Assembly (NCBI RefSeq): GCF_001112925.1
Contig: NZ_CPYD01000019.1
Span: forward strand, 1-34,794
Length of the DNA stretch: 34,794 nucleotides
Source of the DNA: Yersinia nurmii
GTDB lineage: Bacteria > Pseudomonadota > Gammaproteobacteria > Enterobacterales > Enterobacteriaceae
Direction of reading: 5' to 3'
Part shown: positions 10,459 through 25,380 of the stretch, one piece after another
Position numbering within the stretch: the first letter of the stretch is position 1
How the letters are laid out: every line of letters starts with the position of its first letter
Position numbers and translations under genes: made by a program
Notes under the pieces: generated by a model
What the model was told of the DNA's origin: nothing
Database searches by the model: none
The model's input: the letters and a program-made list of their open reading frames with translations, nothing else

Positions 10459-13400
10459 ATGGTTTACTCCTATACCGAGAAAAAACGTATTCGTAAGGAT
10501 TTTGGTAAACGTCCACAAGTTTTGGACATACCTTATCTCCTTTCTATCCAACTTGACTCGTTCCAGAAATTTATCGAGCAAGATCCAGAAGGACAGCACG
10601 GCCTAGAAGCGGCATTCCGTTCTGTTTTTCCAATCCAGAGCTACAGTGGCAATTCGGAGCTGCAATACGTTAGCTACCGTCTTGGTGAGCCAGTGTTTGA
10701 CGTCAAAGAGTGCCAGATCCGTGGCGTGACGTATTCAGCACCGCTGCGCGTTAAGCTGCGTCTGGTTATCTATGAGCGGGAAGCTCCTGAAGGTACGGTT
10801 AAAGACATCAAGGAACAAGAAGTCTACATGGGTGAAATTCCACTCATGACCGAGAATGGTACCTTTGTGATTAACGGTACTGAGAGGGTTATCGTATCTC
10901 AGCTTCACCGTAGTCCTGGCGTATTCTTTGACAGTGATAAGGGTAAAACCCATTCATCGGGTAAAGTGTTATATAACGCACGTATTATCCCTTATCGCGG
11001 TTCATGGTTGGATTTCGAGTTTGACCCGAAAGACAACCTCTTTGTGCGTATTGACCGTCGCCGTAAATTACCTGCGACCATCATTCTACGTGCATTGAAC
11101 TTTACCACTGAACAGATCCTTGACCTGTTCTTTGATAAAGTTGTGTTCGAAATTCGTGATAACAAGCTGCAGATGGAGCTGGTTCCAGAGCGTCTGCGCG
11201 GTGAAACAGCTTCCTTTGATATCGAAGCTAATGGCAAGGTTTACGTCGAGAAAGCTCGCCGTATTACCGCTCGTCATATCCGTCAGCTTGAAAAAGACGG
11301 CGTGGATCGCATCGAAGTTCCGGTTGAATACATTGCCGGTAAAGTGGTTGCTAAAGACTACATCGATGAGAACACCGGCGAGCTGATCTGTGCAGCCAAC
11401 ATGGAGCTGTCACTGGATCTGCTGGCGAAACTGAGCCAAGCCGGTCACAAACGCATTGAAACTCTGTTCACCAATGACCTGGATCACGGTGCTTATATCT
11501 CCGAGACCCTGCGCGTTGACCCAACCAGCGATCGCTTGAGCGCTCTGGTTGAGATCTATCGCATGATGCGTCCTGGTGAGCCACCAACTCGCGAAGCAGC
11601 TGAAAATCTGTTTGAGAACCTGTTCTTCTCTGAAGACCGCTACGATCTGTCTGCGGTAGGCCGGATGAAGTTCAACCGTTCACTGCTGCGTGACGAGATC
11701 GAAGGTTCCGGTATCCTGAGCAAAGAAGACATCACTGAAGTGATGAAGAAGCTCATTGATATCCGTAACGGTAAAGGCGAAGTGGATGATATCGACCACT
11801 TAGGCAACCGTCGTATTCGTTCCGTTGGTGAAATGGCTGAAAACCAGTTCCGTGTAGGCCTGGTTCGCGTTGAGCGTGCTGTTAAAGAGCGGTTGTCTCT
11901 GGGCGACCTCGACACGCTGATGCCTCAGGACATGATCAACGCCAAGCCTATTTCGGCGGCGGTGAAAGAGTTCTTCGGTTCCAGCCAGCTGTCCCAATTT
12001 ATGGACCAGAACAACCCGTTGTCTGAAATCACGCATAAGCGTCGTATTTCTGCATTGGGCCCGGGCGGTTTGACCCGTGAGCGTGCTGGCTTTGAAGTTC
12101 GAGACGTTCATCCGACTCACTACGGTCGTGTATGTCCAATCGAAACGCCAGAAGGTCCAAACATCGGTCTGATCAACTCTTTGTCCGTGTACGCACAGAC
12201 CAATGAGTATGGTTTCTTGGAAACTCCGTATCGTCGCGTGCGTGATGGTGTGGTGACTGATGAAATCAACTATCTGTCTGCTATTGAAGAAGGCAACTTC
12301 GTTATCGCTCAGGCGAACTCCAACCTGGACGAAGACGGCCGCTTCATCGAAGACTTAGTCACTTGTCGTAGCAAAGGCGAATCCAGCCTGTTTAGCCGCG
12401 ATCAGGTTGACTACATGGACGTTTCCACTCAACAGGTGGTGTCCGTTGGTGCTTCTCTGATTCCATTCCTAGAACACGATGACGCCAACCGTGCCTTGAT
12501 GGGTGCGAACATGCAACGTCAGGCGGTTCCTACTCTGCGTGCTGATAAGCCGCTGGTTGGTACCGGTATGGAACGTGCAGTAGCGGTTGACTCCGGGGTA
12601 ACCTCCGTAGCCAAACGTGGCGGTACCGTTCAGTACGTAGATGCATCCCGTATCGTCATTAAAGTTAACGAAGACGAGATGTACCCAGGCGAAGCAGGTA
12701 TTGATATTTACAACCTGACTAAGTACACCCGTTCTAACCAGAACACCTGCATCAACCAGATGCCGTGTGTGAATCTGGGTGAGCCAATCGAGCGCGGCGA
12801 CGTGCTGGCAGATGGTCCATCAACAGACTTGGGTGAGCTGGCGCTGGGTCAGAACATGCGCGTAGCCTTCATGCCTTGGAACGGTTACAACTTCGAAGAC
12901 TCCATCTTGGTCTCCGAGCGTGTAGTTCAAGAAGATCGCTTCACCACTATCCATATTCAGGAATTGGCATGTGTGTCTCGTGACACCAAGCTGGGGCCTG
13001 AAGAGATCACTGCCGACATCCCTAACGTGGGTGAAGCTGCGCTCTCCAAACTGGATGAATCCGGTATCGTGTATATCGGTGCTGAAGTCACCGGCGGCGA
13101 CATTCTGGTTGGTAAGGTAACACCTAAAGGTGAAACCCAGCTGACTCCAGAAGAGAAGCTGTTACGTGCGATCTTCGGTGAGAAAGCGTCTGATGTTAAA
13201 GACTCTTCTCTGCGTGTACCAAACGGCGTTTCCGGTACGGTTATCGACGTGCAGGTCTTTACTCGCGATGGCGTAGAAAAAGACAAGCGCGCGTTGGAAA
13301 TCGAAGAAATGCAGCTGAAGCAGGCTAAGAAAGACCTGACTGAAGAATTGCAGATTCTGGAAGCTGGCCTGTTTGCACGTATCCACGCCGTGCTGGTTTC

Positions 13401-14487
13401 TGGTGGTATCGAAGCTGACAAGCTGAGCAAACTGCCACGTGACCGCTGGTTGGAACTGGGCCTGACCGACGAAGACAAGCAAAACCAGCTGGAACAGCTG
13501 GCAGAGCAATACGACGAAATGAAATCCGAATTCGAGAAGAAGATGGATGCCAAGCGTCGTAAAATCACCCAAGGCGATGATCTGGCACCAGGCGTGCTGA
13601 AAATCGTTAAAGTGTATCTGGCCGTTAAACGTCAGATTCAACCGGGTGACAAGATGGCAGGTCGTCACGGTAACAAAGGTGTTATCTCCAAGATCAACCC
13701 GATCGAAGATATGCCTTACGATGAAAACGGTACGCCGGTAGACATCGTTCTGAACCCGCTGGGCGTACCATCGCGTATGAACATCGGTCAGATTCTGGAA
13801 ACCCACTTGGGGATGGCAGCTAAAGGTATCGGCGAGAAAATCAACGCCATGCTGAAGAAGCAGGAAGAAGTTGCCAAACTGCGTGAGTTCATCCAGAAAG
13901 CATACGATCTGGGCGACAACGTTTGTCAGAAAGTTGACTTGAACACCTTTACCGATGACGAAGTTATGCGTCTGGCTGAGAACCTGAAAAAAGGTATGCC
14001 AATCGCAACGCCAGTCTTCGATGGTGCGAAAGAGACTGAAATCAAGGAACTGTTAAAGCTGGGTGGCCTGCCAACTTCTGGTCAGATTACCTTGTTTGAC
14101 GGCCGTACCGGTGAGCAGTTCGAGCGCCAGGTTACTGTCGGCTACATGTACATGCTGAAACTGAACCACTTGGTTGATGACAAAATGCATGCGCGTTCTA
14201 CCGGTTCTTACAGCTTGGTTACTCAGCAGCCGCTGGGTGGTAAAGCTCAGTTCGGTGGTCAGCGCTTCGGTGAGATGGAAGTGTGGGCGTTGGAAGCTTA
14301 TGGCGCCGCGTACACCTTGCAGGAAATGCTTACCGTCAAGTCCGACGATGTAAACGGCCGTACCAAGATGTATAAAAACATCGTGGATGGCGATCACCGT
14401 ATGGAACCAGGCATGCCGGAATCCTTCAACGTATTGTTGAAAGAAATCCGCTCGCTGGGCATCAATATCGAGCTGGAAGAAGAGTAA
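10459..14487 (+). CDS. rpoB: RNA polymerase beta subunit
   Basis: Catalytic core subunit of RNA polymerase forming the upper jaw, the rifampicin pocket and part of the active centre. The 1342 residues match the E. coli length. The rifampicin region [21 protein letters not shown] (about 508-530) has wild-type residues at the usual resistance positions, so the encoded enzyme should be sensitive. Also visible are [16 protein letters not shown], the EDSIL catalytic-loop region, [15 protein letters not shown] and the C-terminal clamp [20 protein letters not shown]. The start context GAGGAACCCTATG is identical to E. coli as I recall it. Confidence 0.99.
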   Translation: MVYSYTEKKRIRKDFGKRPQVLDIPYLLSIQLDSFQKFIEQDPEGQHGLEAAFRSVFPIQSYSGNSELQYVSYRLGEPVFDVKECQIRGVTYSAPLRVKLRLVIYEREAPEGTVKDIKEQEVYMGEIPLMTENGTFVINGTERVIVSQLHRSPGVFFDSDKGKTHSSGKVLYNARIIPYRGSWLDFEFDPKDNLFVRIDRRRKLPATIILRALNFTTEQILDLFFDKVVFEIRDNKLQMELVPERLRGETASFDIEANGKVYVEKARRITARHIRQLEKDGVDRIEVPVEYIAGKVVAKDYIDENTGELICAANMELSLDLLAKLSQAGHKRIETLFTNDLDHGAYISETLRVDPTSDRLSALVEIYRMMRPGEPPTREAAENLFENLFFSEDRYDLSAVGRMKFNRSLLRDEIEGSGILSKEDITEVMKKLIDIRNGKGEVDDIDHLGNRRIRSVGEMAENQFRVGLVRVERAVKERLSLGDLDTLMPQDMINAKPISAAVKEFFGSSQLSQFMDQNNPLSEITHKRRISALGPGGLTRERAGFEVRDVHPTHYGRVCPIETPEGPNIGLINSLSVYAQTNEYGFLETPYRRVRDGVVTDEINYLSAIEEGNFVIAQANSNLDEDGRFIEDLVTCRSKGESSLFSRDQVDYMDVSTQQVVSVGASLIPFLEHDDANRALMGANMQRQAVPTLRADKPLVGTGMERAVAVDSGVTSVAKRGGTVQYVDASRIVIKVNEDEMYPGEAGIDIYNLTKYTRSNQNTCINQMPCVNLGEPIERGDVLADGPSTDLGELALGQNMRVAFMPWNGYNFEDSILVSERVVQEDRFTTIHIQELACVSRDTKLGPEEITADIPNVGEAALSKLDESGIVYIGAEVTGGDILVGKVTPKGETQLTPEEKLLRAIFGEKASDVKDSSLRVPNGVSGTVIDVQVFTRDGVEKDKRALEIEEMQLKQAKKDLTEELQILEAGLFARIHAVLVSGGIEADKLSKLPRDRWLELGLTDEDKQNQLEQLAEQYDEMKSEFEKKMDAKRRKITQGDDLAPGVLKIVKVYLAVKRQIQPGDKMAGRHGNKGVISKINPIEDMPYDENGTPVDIVLNPLGVPSRMNIGQILETHLGMAAKGIGEKINAMLKKQEEVAKLREFIQKAYDLGDNVCQKVDLNTFTDDEVMRLAENLKKGMPIATPVFDGAKETEIKELLKLGGLPTSGQITLFDGRTGEQFERQVTVGYMYMLKLNHLVDDKMHARSTGSYSLVTQQPLGGKAQFGGQRFGEMEVWALEAYGAAYTLQEMLTVKSDDVNGRTKMYKNIVDGDHRMEPGMPESFNVLLKEIRSLGINIELEEE

Positions 14488-14501
14488 ATCTTCTCCAGAC
14501 G

Positions 14502-14576
14502 GCAGGCTCTCACAGCCGGGAGTCTGCTGGTGGTACGCACTGGTCACAGGGGCGCTCAAACCTAGGTTTGGGCGCC
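14502..14576 (+). other. Two tandem hairpins in the rpoB-rpoC spacer
   Basis: Hairpin A: GCAGGCTC (14502-14509) with GAGTCTGC (14520-14527). Hairpin B: GGCGCTCAAACC (14551-14562) with GGTTTGGGCGCC (14565-14576), 12 bp with one G-T pair. Neither has a T-run, so they should not stop transcription. The 120-nt spacer is longer than the one I remember in E. coli. A Chi octamer overlaps the end of hairpin A. Confidence 0.6.
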
Positions 14577-14607
14577 TATCAGGTCTAACTCCGACAGGAG
14601 CCAATCC

Positions 14608-17600
14608 GTGAAAGACTTATTAAAGTTTCTGAAAGCGCAAACTAAGACCGAAGAGTTTGATGCGATCAAAATTGCTCTGGCCTCGCCAGACATGATCCGT
14701 TCTTGGTCGTTCGGCGAAGTTAAAAAGCCGGAAACCATTAACTACCGTACGTTCAAACCAGAACGTGACGGCCTTTTCTGCGCCCGTATCTTTGGCCCAG
14801 TAAAAGATTACGAATGCTTGTGTGGTAAATACAAGCGTTTGAAACACCGTGGTGTAATTTGTGAGAAATGCGGCGTTGAAGTAACTCAGACTAAAGTACG
14901 CCGTGAGCGTATGGGTCACATCGAGCTGGCTTCTCCGACTGCACACATCTGGTTCCTGAAATCCTTGCCTTCGCGCATCGGTTTGTTGCTGGATATGCCA
15001 CTGCGTGACATCGAACGTGTTCTGTACTTCGAATCCTATGTGGTTATCGAAGGCGGCATGACCAACCTGGAACGTCGTCAGATCCTGACTGAAGAGCAGT
15101 ATCTGGACGCGTTGGAAGAGTTTGGTGATGAGTTCGACGCGAAAATGGGTGCAGAAGCGATCCAAGCCTTGTTGAAAAACATGGATCTGGAAGCAGAATG
15201 CGAAATCCTGCGCGAAGAACTGAACGAAACGAATTCTGAGACCAAGCGTAAGAAGCTGACCAAGCGTATCAAGCTGTTGGAAGCGTTCGTACAGTCTGGC
15301 AACAAGCCAGAGTGGATGATCCTGACCGTGCTGCCTGTGTTGCCGCCAGATCTGCGTCCATTGGTTCCTTTGGATGGCGGTCGCTTTGCGACTTCCGATC
15401 TGAACGATTTGTATCGTCGCGTGATCAACCGTAACAACCGTCTGAAACGCCTGCTGGATCTGGCTGCTCCTGACATCATCGTGCGCAACGAAAAGCGTAT
15501 GCTGCAAGAAGCAGTAGACGCATTGCTGGATAACGGCCGTCGCGGTCGTGCAATTACCGGCTCGAACAAGCGTCCGTTGAAATCTTTGGCAGACATGATC
15601 AAAGGTAAGCAAGGTCGTTTCCGTCAGAACTTGCTGGGTAAACGTGTTGACTACTCAGGCCGTTCGGTTATCACCGTAGGTCCATACCTGCGTCTGCATC
15701 AGTGCGGTCTGCCGAAGAAAATGGCACTCGAGCTGTTCAAACCGTTCATCTACGGCAAGCTGGAACTGCGTGGTCTTGCTACCACCATCAAAGCGGCCAA
15801 GAAGATGGTTGAGCGTGAAGAAGCGGTTGTTTGGGATATTCTGGATGAAGTTATCCGCGAACACCCAGTACTGCTGAACCGTGCACCAACCCTTCACCGT
15901 TTGGGTATCCAGGCGTTTGAACCGGTTCTGATCGAAGGTAAAGCAATTCAGCTGCATCCGCTGGTTTGTGCGGCATATAACGCCGACTTCGATGGTGACC
16001 AGATGGCTGTTCACGTACCCTTGACGCTGGAAGCTCAGCTGGAAGCGCGTGCGTTGATGATGTCTACCAACAACATCCTGTCACCTGCGAACGGCGAGCC
16101 AATCATCGTTCCTTCTCAGGACGTTGTATTGGGTCTGTACTACATGACTCGTGACTGTGTTAACGCCAAAGGCGAAGGCATGGTGCTGAATGGCTCGAAA
16201 GAAGCTGAGCGTGTTTATCGCGCAGGCCTGGCGTCTCTGCACGCCCGAGTTAAAGTGCGTATTTCTGAAGAAATCCGTACTGCGGAAGGTGAAACTGTTT
16301 CGCAAACCAGCATCATCGATACGACTATCGGTCGTGCCATTTTGTGGATGATTGTCCCGAAAGGCCTGCCTTACTCTATCGTTAACCAGCCGCTGGGCAA
16401 AAAAGCTATCTCCAAGATGCTGAACACCTGTTACCGCATCCTGGGCTTGAAGCCAACGGTTATCTTTGCTGACCAGATCATGTACACCGGTTTTGCTTAT
16501 GCAGCGCGTTCCGGCGCCTCTGTAGGTATCGATGACATGGTTATCCCTGAAGCGAAAGCTGGGATCATCGAAGAAGCTGAAACCGAAGTTGCCGAGATTC
16601 AGGAGCAGTTCCAATCTGGTCTGGTAACCGCGGGCGAACGTTATAACAAAGTGATCGATATCTGGGCCGCAGCCAACGAACGTGTTGCCAAGGCTATGAT
16701 GGACAACTTGTCCGTGGAAGACGTCGTCAACAGTAAAGGTGAAGTGGAGCAACAAGTTTCCTTCAACAGCATCTTTATGATGGCCGACTCCGGTGCGCGT
16801 GGTTCCGCGGCACAGATTCGTCAGCTGGCCGGTATGCGTGGCCTGATGGCTAAGCCGGATGGTTCGATCATTGAAACGCCAATCACCGCGAACTTCCGTG
16901 AAGGTTTGAACGTACTTCAGTACTTCATCTCAACCCACGGTGCTCGTAAAGGTTTGGCGGATACCGCATTGAAAACTGCGAACTCCGGTTACCTGACCCG
17001 TCGTTTAGTTGACGTGGCACAGGATCTGGTTGTAACCGAAGACGATTGTGGTACCCATAACGGTATCGTGATGACTCCGGTTATTGAAGGTGGCGATGTT
17101 AAAGAGCCACTGCGCGATCGCGTTCTAGGTCGTGTGACCGCAGAAGAAGTCTTGAAGCCGGGTACGGCTGATATTCTGGTTCCGCGTAACACCCTGTTGG
17201 ACGAAAAATGGTGTGATCTGTTAGAAGAAAACTCCGTCGACAGCGTTAAAGTTCGTTCAGTTGTAAGCTGTGAAACCGATTTCGGTGTGTGTGCAAACTG
17301 CTATGGTCGTGACCTGGCGCGTGGGCACATCATCAACAAAGGTGAAGCAGTGGGTGTTATTGCAGCACAGTCCATCGGTGAGCCGGGTACTCAGCTTACG
17401 ATGCGTACGTTCCACATCGGTGGTGCGGCATCTCGTGCGGCAGCAGAATCCAGCATTCAGGTTAAGAACAAAGGTACGCTGAAACTGAGCAACGCCAAGT
17501 TCGTTATGAATGCAGCAGGTAAGCTGGTTATTACTTCTCGTAATACCGAGCTGAAGCTGATCGACGAATTCGGTCGTACTAAAGAAAGCTACAAAGTGCC

Positions 17601-18828
17601 TTACGGTGCCGTAATGGGCAAAGGCGATGGCGCAGAAGTCCAGGGCGGGGAAACCGTTGCCAACTGGGATCCGCACATCATGCCAGTTGTGACCGAAGTG
17701 AGCGGTTTCATTCGCTTCGCGGATATGATTGACGGCCAGACCATTACCCGCCAGACCGACGAACTGACCGGTTTGTCTTCTCTGGTAGTTCTGGATTCCG
17801 CAGAGCGTACCGGTAGCGGTAAAGACCTGCGTCCAGCACTGAAAATCGTTGACGCTAAAGGCGACGATGTATTGATCCCTGGTACTGATATGCCGGCTCA
17901 ATACTTCCTGCCAGGCAAAGCGATTGTTCAGCTGGAAGACGGCATTCAGATCGGTGCTGGTGATACTTTGGCGCGTATTCCGCAAGAATCCAGCGGTACC
18001 AAAGATATTACCGGTGGTCTGCCACGTGTTGCTGACTTGTTCGAAGCACGTCGTCCGAAAGAGCCTGCAATCCTGGCTGAAATCAGCGGGATCATCTCGT
18101 TCGGTAAAGAGACCAAAGGCAAGCGTCGTCTGGTGATTTCACCGTTGGATGGTAGCGATGCATACGAAGAGATGATTCCTAAGTGGCGTCAGCTCAACGT
18201 GTTCGAAGGTGAAGTTGTAGAACGCGGTGACGTGGTTTCCGACGGCCCAGAATCTCCACACGACATTCTGCGTCTGCGTGGCGTTCACGCCGTGACCCGT
18301 TACATCACCAACGAAGTGCAGGAAGTTTACCGTCTGCAAGGCGTTAAGATTAACGATAAACACATCGAAGTTATCGTTCGTCAGATGTTGCGTAAAGGCA
18401 CCATCGTTGATGCAGGTGGCACCGACTTCCTGGAAGGCGAGCAGGCAGAAATGTCTCGCGTTAAAATCGCTAACCGTAAGTTGGCAGCTGAAGGCAAAAT
18501 CGAGGCCACGTTCACTCGTGACCTGCTGGGTATCACCAAGGCATCCTTGGCGACCGAGTCCTTCATCTCTGCAGCATCGTTCCAGGAAACTACGCGTGTT
18601 CTTACCGAAGCGGCCGTTGCCGGTAAACGTGATGAACTGCGTGGCCTGAAAGAGAACGTAATCGTGGGTCGTCTGATTCCAGCCGGTACCGGTTACGCTT
18701 ATCATCAGGATCGCATGCGTCGTAAAGCTCAGGGTGAAACCCCTGTTGTTCCGCAGGTTAGCGCGGACGAAGCAACTGCCAACCTGGCTGAATTGCTTAA
18801 CGCAGGTTTTGGTAACAGCAAAGACTAA
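14608..18828 (+). CDS. rpoC: RNA polymerase beta' subunit
   Basis: Largest core RNA polymerase subunit, carrying the catalytic Mg ion and clamp. It starts with GTG preceded by CAGGAG, as in E. coli. The 1406 residues show zinc site 1 ([19 protein letters not shown], about 70-88), the catalytic [12 protein letters not shown] (about 458-469), the trigger-loop/bridge-helix region with [24 protein letters not shown], zinc site 2 ([15 protein letters not shown], about 888-902) and [19 protein letters not shown]. All metal ligands are present. A strong terminator follows. Confidence 0.99.
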   Translation: MKDLLKFLKAQTKTEEFDAIKIALASPDMIRSWSFGEVKKPETINYRTFKPERDGLFCARIFGPVKDYECLCGKYKRLKHRGVICEKCGVEVTQTKVRRERMGHIELASPTAHIWFLKSLPSRIGLLLDMPLRDIERVLYFESYVVIEGGMTNLERRQILTEEQYLDALEEFGDEFDAKMGAEAIQALLKNMDLEAECEILREELNETNSETKRKKLTKRIKLLEAFVQSGNKPEWMILTVLPVLPPDLRPLVPLDGGRFATSDLNDLYRRVINRNNRLKRLLDLAAPDIIVRNEKRMLQEAVDALLDNGRRGRAITGSNKRPLKSLADMIKGKQGRFRQNLLGKRVDYSGRSVITVGPYLRLHQCGLPKKMALELFKPFIYGKLELRGLATTIKAAKKMVEREEAVVWDILDEVIREHPVLLNRAPTLHRLGIQAFEPVLIEGKAIQLHPLVCAAYNADFDGDQMAVHVPLTLEAQLEARALMMSTNNILSPANGEPIIVPSQDVVLGLYYMTRDCVNAKGEGMVLNGSKEAERVYRAGLASLHARVKVRISEEIRTAEGETVSQTSIIDTTIGRAILWMIVPKGLPYSIVNQPLGKKAISKMLNTCYRILGLKPTVIFADQIMYTGFAYAARSGASVGIDDMVIPEAKAGIIEEAETEVAEIQEQFQSGLVTAGERYNKVIDIWAAANERVAKAMMDNLSVEDVVNSKGEVEQQVSFNSIFMMADSGARGSAAQIRQLAGMRGLMAKPDGSIIETPITANFREGLNVLQYFISTHGARKGLADTALKTANSGYLTRRLVDVAQDLVVTEDDCGTHNGIVMTPVIEGGDVKEPLRDRVLGRVTAEEVLKPGTADILVPRNTLLDEKWCDLLEENSVDSVKVRSVVSCETDFGVCANCYGRDLARGHIINKGEAVGVIAAQSIGEPGTQLTMRTFHIGGAASRAAAESSIQVKNKGTLKLSNAKFVMNAAGKLVITSRNTELKLIDEFGRTKESYKVPYGAVMGKGDGAEVQGGETVANWDPHIMPVVTEVSGFIRFADMIDGQTITRQTDELTGLSSLVVLDSAERTGSGKDLRPALKIVDAKGDDVLIPGTDMPAQYFLPGKAIVQLEDGIQIGAGDTLARIPQESSGTKDITGGLPRVADLFEARRPKEPAILAEISGIISFGKETKGKRRLVISPLDGSDAYEEMIPKWRQLNVFEGEVVERGDVVSDGPESPHDILRLRGVHAVTRYITNEVQEVYRLQGVKINDKHIEVIVRQMLRKGTIVDAGGTDFLEGEQAEMSRVKIANRKLAAEGKIEATFTRDLLGITKASLATESFISAASFQETTRVLTEAAVAGKRDELRGLKENVIVGRLIPAGTGYAYHQDRMRRKAQGETPVVPQVSADEATANLAELLNAGFGNSKD

Positions 18829-18850
18829 TCGCTTTGTTCGTCACCCAAGT

Positions 18851-18882
18851 AAAAACCGCTCCTCCGGGAGCGGTTTTTTTTT
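18851..18882. terminator. Bidirectional terminator between rpoC and thiH
   Basis: AAAAACCGCTCC pairs with GGAGCGGTTTTT around a TCCG loop, with nine T residues on the plus strand and five on the minus strand. It ends the L10-rpoBC operon and probably also the convergent thi operon. Confidence 0.92.
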
Positions 18883-18889
18883 GCCTGAA

Positions 18890-20023
18890 CTAAAGAGAAC
18901 TGCGGCCTAGATAATCATCCCAGTCTTTCCATACCGGCTGTAAGCCAGCTTGGGTTATCGTCTGTGCTACCTGTTGTGGCGAGCGATTATCATGAGGTGC
19001 AAACTGTTCCAATTCCGGATGTTCGTTATCGGCATAACCACCCGGCTGGGTTTTCGAACCGGCGCTGACGCTGTTAATTGCCACCGGAATAACGTGATCG
19101 CGGAAGAAGGGCGATTCTCTGGTGGATAACGACAGTTCCACATCTGGTGCGAACAGTCGGAAGGCGCAAATAAGTTGCACCAACTGTGATTCGCTCATCA
19201 GTGACGCTGGCTCAATTCCGCCCGCGCATGGACGCAAACGTGGAAACGAGATGGAATAGCGGGTTTGCCAGTAAGTTTGTTGCAGATAAAACAAATGCTC
19301 AGCCAGCATATAGCAATCGGTGCGCCAGTTATGAGACAAACCGATCAGTGCGCCCAAACCGATCTTGTCGATCCCCGCGCGGCCCAAACGATCCGGCGTG
19401 GTAAGTCGCCAATGGAAATCCTGCTTCTGTCCACGTAAATGATGCTGATGGTAGGTGGCAGTGTGATAAGTTTCCTGATACACCATCACCGCGTCCAAAC
19501 CCAAGGCTTTTAGCTCGGCGTACTCTTCTTCTGCCAGCGGTTGCACCTCCATCATCAGCGAGCTGAAACGGCGGCGAATAGTGGGTAAATGCTGCCTAAA
19601 ATAGTCCATTCCCACTTTGGTTTGATGCTCACCGGTAACCAACAATAGATGCTCAAAGCCCAGCGCTTTAATCGCTTTGCACTCGCGAATAATTTCCTCT
19701 TCATCCAACGTCTTGCGCTTAATCCGGTTGCTCATTGAGAAACCGCAGTAGGTGCAATCATTGGCGCACAGATTAGAGAGATACAGCGGCACATAAAAAC
19801 TGACGGTATTACCGAAACGTTGGCGAGTAAGCTGTTGAGCTTTCTGTGCCATCGGTTCCAGATAAGCTAACGCCGCCGGTGAAATTAATGCCATCAGGTC
19901 TTCCCGATCCGGCTTGCTACTATTTAACGCCCGTTCTACATCACGGGCGGTTTTACTGTTGATGCGCAGTGAAATGTCATCCCAATCTAACTGCTGCCAG
20001 CGATGACTAAAGTCTTCAGGCAT
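18890..20023 (-). CDS. thiH: 2-iminoacetate synthase ThiH
   Basis: Radical-SAM tyrosine lyase that cleaves tyrosine to dehydroglycine (2-iminoacetate) and p-cresol, supplying the C2-N3 unit of the thiamine thiazole. The CX3CX2C cluster motif is CANDCTYC (C86, C90, C93), with [10 protein letters not shown] before it and [14 protein letters not shown] near the C-terminus. The 377-residue product starts at the ATG at 20023, with GAGG nine bases upstream; an upstream GTG at 20038 would add MRNGI. The start lies within the end of thiG, suggesting coupling. Last gene of thiCEFSGH. Confidence 0.96.
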   Translation of the reverse strand: MPEDFSHRWQQLDWDDISLRINSKTARDVERALNSSKPDREDLMALISPAALAYLEPMAQKAQQLTRQRFGNTVSFYVPLYLSNLCANDCTYCGFSMSNRIKRKTLDEEEIIRECKAIKALGFEHLLLVTGEHQTKVGMDYFRQHLPTIRRRFSSLMMEVQPLAEEEYAELKALGLDAVMVYQETYHTATYHQHHLRGQKQDFHWRLTTPDRLGRAGIDKIGLGALIGLSHNWRTDCYMLAEHLFYLQQTYWQTRYSISFPRLRPCAGGIEPASLMSESQLVQLICAFRLFAPDVELSLSTRESPFFRDHVIPVAINSVSAGSKTQPGGYADNEHPELEQFAPHDNRSPQQVAQTITQAGLQPVWKDWDDYLGRSSL

Positions 20024-20801
20024 TATGCCGTTCCTCACTTTGGCTAAGGAAACCAGTCAGTGGGCTGGTGGCGCTAGCCTGTTGTTGGCGAGGGCCTAAA
20101 CCAGCCTGACGAGCCAGCGTTCCGGCTTCGACGGCCAGTTTAAATGCCTGCGCCATTTGCACAGGTGATTGGGCAACGGCGATGGCAGTATTGACTAGAA
20201 CCGCGTCTGCGCCCAATTCCATAGCTTCCAACGCATGGCTAGGTGCGCCAATTCCAGCGTCGACCACGACAGGTATTTTGGCTTGTTCGATAATAATCCG
20301 CAGGAAATCACGAGTCAGCAGCCCTAGATTCGAGCCAATCGGAGAAGCCAGCGGCATCACTGCGGCACAGCCAACTTCTTCCAAGCGTTTGCATAGCACC
20401 GGATCTGCGCTGCAGTAAGGCATGACCACAAAGCCATCTTTGACCAGAATCTCTGCCGCTTTCAGGGTTTCTACTGGATCTGGCAGCAGATATTTTACGT
20501 CTGGATGTACTTCCAGTTTGATCCAATGAGTGCCCAGCGCTTCCCGAGCCAACCGCGCAGCAAACACGGCTTCTTCTGCAGTTTTTGCTCCAGAAGTATT
20601 AGGCAGTAAACGAATACCAAGCTGTTGTAACGGAGCCAGAATAGCGTCATTACCTGATTTCAGGTCCACCCGTTTCATCGCCATGGTCACTAACTGCGAT
20701 TCAGAGGCCCGCAATGCGTCCAGCATCAAGGCTGGCGTGGCAAATTTTCCCGTTCCGGTAAATAAACGTGAGGTAAAAGTGGTATCAGCAATTTTCAACA
20801 T
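20016..20801 (-). CDS. thiG: Thiazole synthase ThiG
   Basis: TIM-barrel enzyme that condenses 1-deoxyxylulose-5-phosphate, dehydroglycine and ThiS thiocarboxylate sulfur into the thiazole phosphate. At 261 residues it shows [10 protein letters not shown] near the N-terminus, [38 protein letters not shown], and phosphate-binding [29 protein letters not shown] (about 185-213). The start at 20801 has GGAGG five bases upstream; the longer ORF start has no such site. It partners physically with ThiH and ThiS. Confidence 0.96.
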   Translation of the reverse strand: MLKIADTTFTSRLFTGTGKFATPALMLDALRASESQLVTMAMKRVDLKSGNDAILAPLQQLGIRLLPNTSGAKTAEEAVFAARLAREALGTHWIKLEVHPDVKYLLPDPVETLKAAEILVKDGFVVMPYCSADPVLCKRLEEVGCAAVMPLASPIGSNLGLLTRDFLRIIIEQAKIPVVVDAGIGAPSHALEAMELGADAVLVNTAIAVAQSPVQMAQAFKLAVEAGTLARQAGLGPRQQQASATSPLTGFLSQSEERHNA

Positions 20802-20802
20802 A

Positions 20803-21003
20803 TCAGCCTCCGGCAATCGCTTGAAACAGCAAAATGTCATCGCCATTCATTAACAAATGGTGGTCCCAGTTATCACGGGGAATGATGGTTTGATTAATAG
20901 CCAGCGCGGCGCCCGGCTGGTCATAACCCAATTGGCTTAGCATGGCATTGACGGTCAGGTTATCTTCCAACTCGATGAGTTCATCATTGATCGAAACTTT
21001 CAC
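20803..21003 (-). CDS. thiS: Sulfur-carrier protein ThiS
   Basis: A 66-residue ubiquitin-fold protein ending in Gly-Gly (QAIAGG), the residue adenylated by ThiF and converted to a thiocarboxylate that donates sulfur to ThiG. It starts with GTG sharing bases with the thiF TGA and has GGAG seven bases upstream. The stop precedes thiG by one base. All features are canonical. Confidence 0.95.
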   Translation of the reverse strand: MKVSINDELIELEDNLTVNAMLSQLGYDQPGAALAINQTIIPRDNWDHHLLMNGDDILLFQAIAGG

Positions 21004-21750
21004 TCGGTTTCTCCACAGATTTGGCAGTGGCTGGCTTTGCTTAAGCGCAGAGTGCTCCAGTTTTGCTGTTTTCCATCAAATAAGCGCAGTTTTCCGCTCA
21101 GCGCCGATGGCATTCCTGCCAGCATCTTTATCGCTTCTAATGCTTGCAGGGTGCCGATGACACCGACAACTGGGCCAAGTACGCCGGCGGTGCGACAATT
21201 TCTTTGCTGTGTTTCTTTTCCGGGATAAAGGCAAGCGTAGCAGCCGTTGGCGTAAGGTGGTTCGATAATTAATAATTGACCGCTGAATCCGACGGCGCTA
21301 CCGCTAATCAAGGGTTTTCCAGCTTGTACGCAGGCAGCGTTGACCTGATGACGGGTTTCCATGTTATCGCAGCAATCCAGCACCAGATCGGCGGCGGCAA
21401 CGGCGTCGGCCAGATCGCTACCAGCTAAACGCCTCTCAAGGCTGATAGTTTCAATTTGCGGGTTAAGGTTCTGTAAATGACGCTGAGCTAACTGAGCTTT
21501 GCTCTGGCCGATATCAGTGGTGCGATAAAGAACCTGCCGCTGTAGGTTACTGATATCCAATGCATCGTCATCGGCTAGCCACAGTTTTCCAACTCCCGCA
21601 GCGGCTAAATACAGCGCGGCTGGAGAGCCCAGGCCGCCCAGGCCGACAATCAGCACGCTAGACTGCTTGAGCTTCTGTTGCCCCTCCGGGCCGATATCTT
21701 CCAGCAATAATTGGCGGCTATAGCGTAGAAAATCCTGATCGTTCAACTGT

Positions 21751-21761
<11 letters not shown>
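21000..21761 (-). CDS. thiF: ThiS adenylyltransferase ThiF
   Basis: E1-like enzyme that adenylates the ThiS C-terminus. The 253 residues have [12 protein letters not shown] (about 12-23), the nucleotide-binding [20 protein letters not shown] (about 38-57), the arginine-containing [11 protein letters not shown], the [15 protein letters not shown] block and the cysteine in RNCRTAG. Two CXXC pairs (CYAC and the C-terminal CQIC) are the expected zinc ligands. I start at ATG 21761; the longer reading frame would add 30 residues encoded within thiE and has no family support. Confidence 0.95.
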
Positions 21762-24403
<2,642 letters not shown>

Positions 24404-24523
24404 CTACCAGTGTGGTTTATCGGGAAAATTGCTTGTCTGGAGCTTGGCGGGAGTAACAATGTTAGCCAAGTGCGACGGATCTCATCCACGAAAGGTGAAA
24501 GCCGTGCTATAGCGATAAATTAC

Positions 24524-24635
24524 TCTTGTTCCCTTCGCGGGTACTAACCCGATCAGGTTCCGCGGATCCCGAATTAACGGTCTCAGCCTGCGCGTTGCTT
24601 GAATAAAAGCCTGCGCTAGGCACTCCGACAAGAAG
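24524..24635 (-). promoter_or_regulatory. TPP riboswitch (THI element) upstream of thiC
   Basis: Read on the minus strand, the element has the conserved core CTGAGA (24581-24586), then GGAACCTGATC (24551-24561), GGGTTAGTACCC and GCGAAGGGAACAAG, the full thi-box consensus order. Binding of thiamine pyrophosphate should repress thiCEFSGH. About 129 nt separate it from the thiC ATG, the expression-platform region; no clear intrinsic terminator is visible there, which fits translational or Rho-dependent control. Confidence 0.93.
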
Positions 24636-24639
24636 CCTC

Positions 24640-24667
24640 AGTATAGGAGACAGAATAAAAACTACAA
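24640..24667 (-). promoter_or_regulatory. Promoter of the thiCEFSGH operon
   Basis: Minus-strand -35 TTGTAG (24662-24667), 16-bp spacer, -10 TATACT (24640-24645). The start would fall near 24633, so the riboswitch begins at the very 5' end of the RNA. Confidence 0.75.
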
Positions 24668-24778
24668 GTCTGTCTTATAAGCTATTTTATTTGTCGTTTT
24701 GGATTTGGGCTGTGATCCAAATGCTCACGACTCAGTGTAAGCTCCAGTTTGCGTATCAGACCCGCGCGAATGATGGCG

Positions 24779-25282
24779 TCAATTCGTCGGATCTTCGGTG
24801 GCCGCAGGGTGAGCGGTTTCCCAGGATTCGGCGGCCAGTTGGATCAGCTTATCTTCCAGAGTAAAACGAGCGTCCAGCGCTTCGCCGATGTCCGATAATG
24901 CCTGATGGAATTCGAAGCAGCTATCCTGATCGATCTCATTGTCGGTATAGCGATCGTGGAAAGCCATGATAGTTTGAGTGTTATCTTTTAGCGCCGGATA
25001 GAACTTGGTTGCCAGCGCCATTTTGGGGCTAGAGGCACCTTCTACCTGCTTGATTATTCGGTCATAAATATGGAAGTGGCCGGAGGAGAGGTAATCCACC
25101 AGATTATGGCAAAAGTTATCCAGCGCTTTTTGATTGAGCGGGGTATGCTTTTCCTTTAGTGGTTTGATACCGATCACGGTGCAATACGAGACTAACAGTT
25201 CTTTGCGTGCATGAAGCCATTGATCAATTAATTCATTACTGCCGCCAACGCGTTGAGTCAGGCTTTCCAGTCGGTTGAGCAT
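24779..25282 (-). CDS. rsd: Regulator of sigma D (anti-sigma-70), Rsd
   Basis: Binds sigma-70 region 4 in stationary phase and frees core polymerase for other sigma factors. The 167-residue helical protein begins [34 protein letters not shown] and contains [28 protein letters not shown], both family blocks. It is divergent from nudC with 98 bp between, the same arrangement as in E. coli. The terminator is not obvious: a 7-bp inverted repeat (24698-24704 with 24715-24721) lacks a T-run on the minus strand. Confidence 0.95.
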   Translation of the reverse strand: MLNRLESLTQRVGGSNELIDQWLHARKELLVSYCTVIGIKPLKEKHTPLNQKALDNFCHNLVDYLSSGHFHIYDRIIKQVEGASSPKMALATKFYPALKDNTQTIMAFHDRYTDNEIDQDSCFEFHQALSDIGEALDARFTLEDKLIQLAAESWETAHPAATEDPTN

Positions 25283-25380
25283 GATTGACTCCGTGAGTAA
25301 GAAAAAGTAACGGTAGGTTACAAAAATGTAACAAGCCAGATTCTAGATTGCCAGTGAAGTCGAGGTTGTGCAACAACGAT

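Noticed and set aside
11986..12075. Possible rifampicin resistance change in rpoB
   Set aside because: The resistance region reads [21 protein letters not shown] followed by ISALGPGGL, wild type as far as I can compare.
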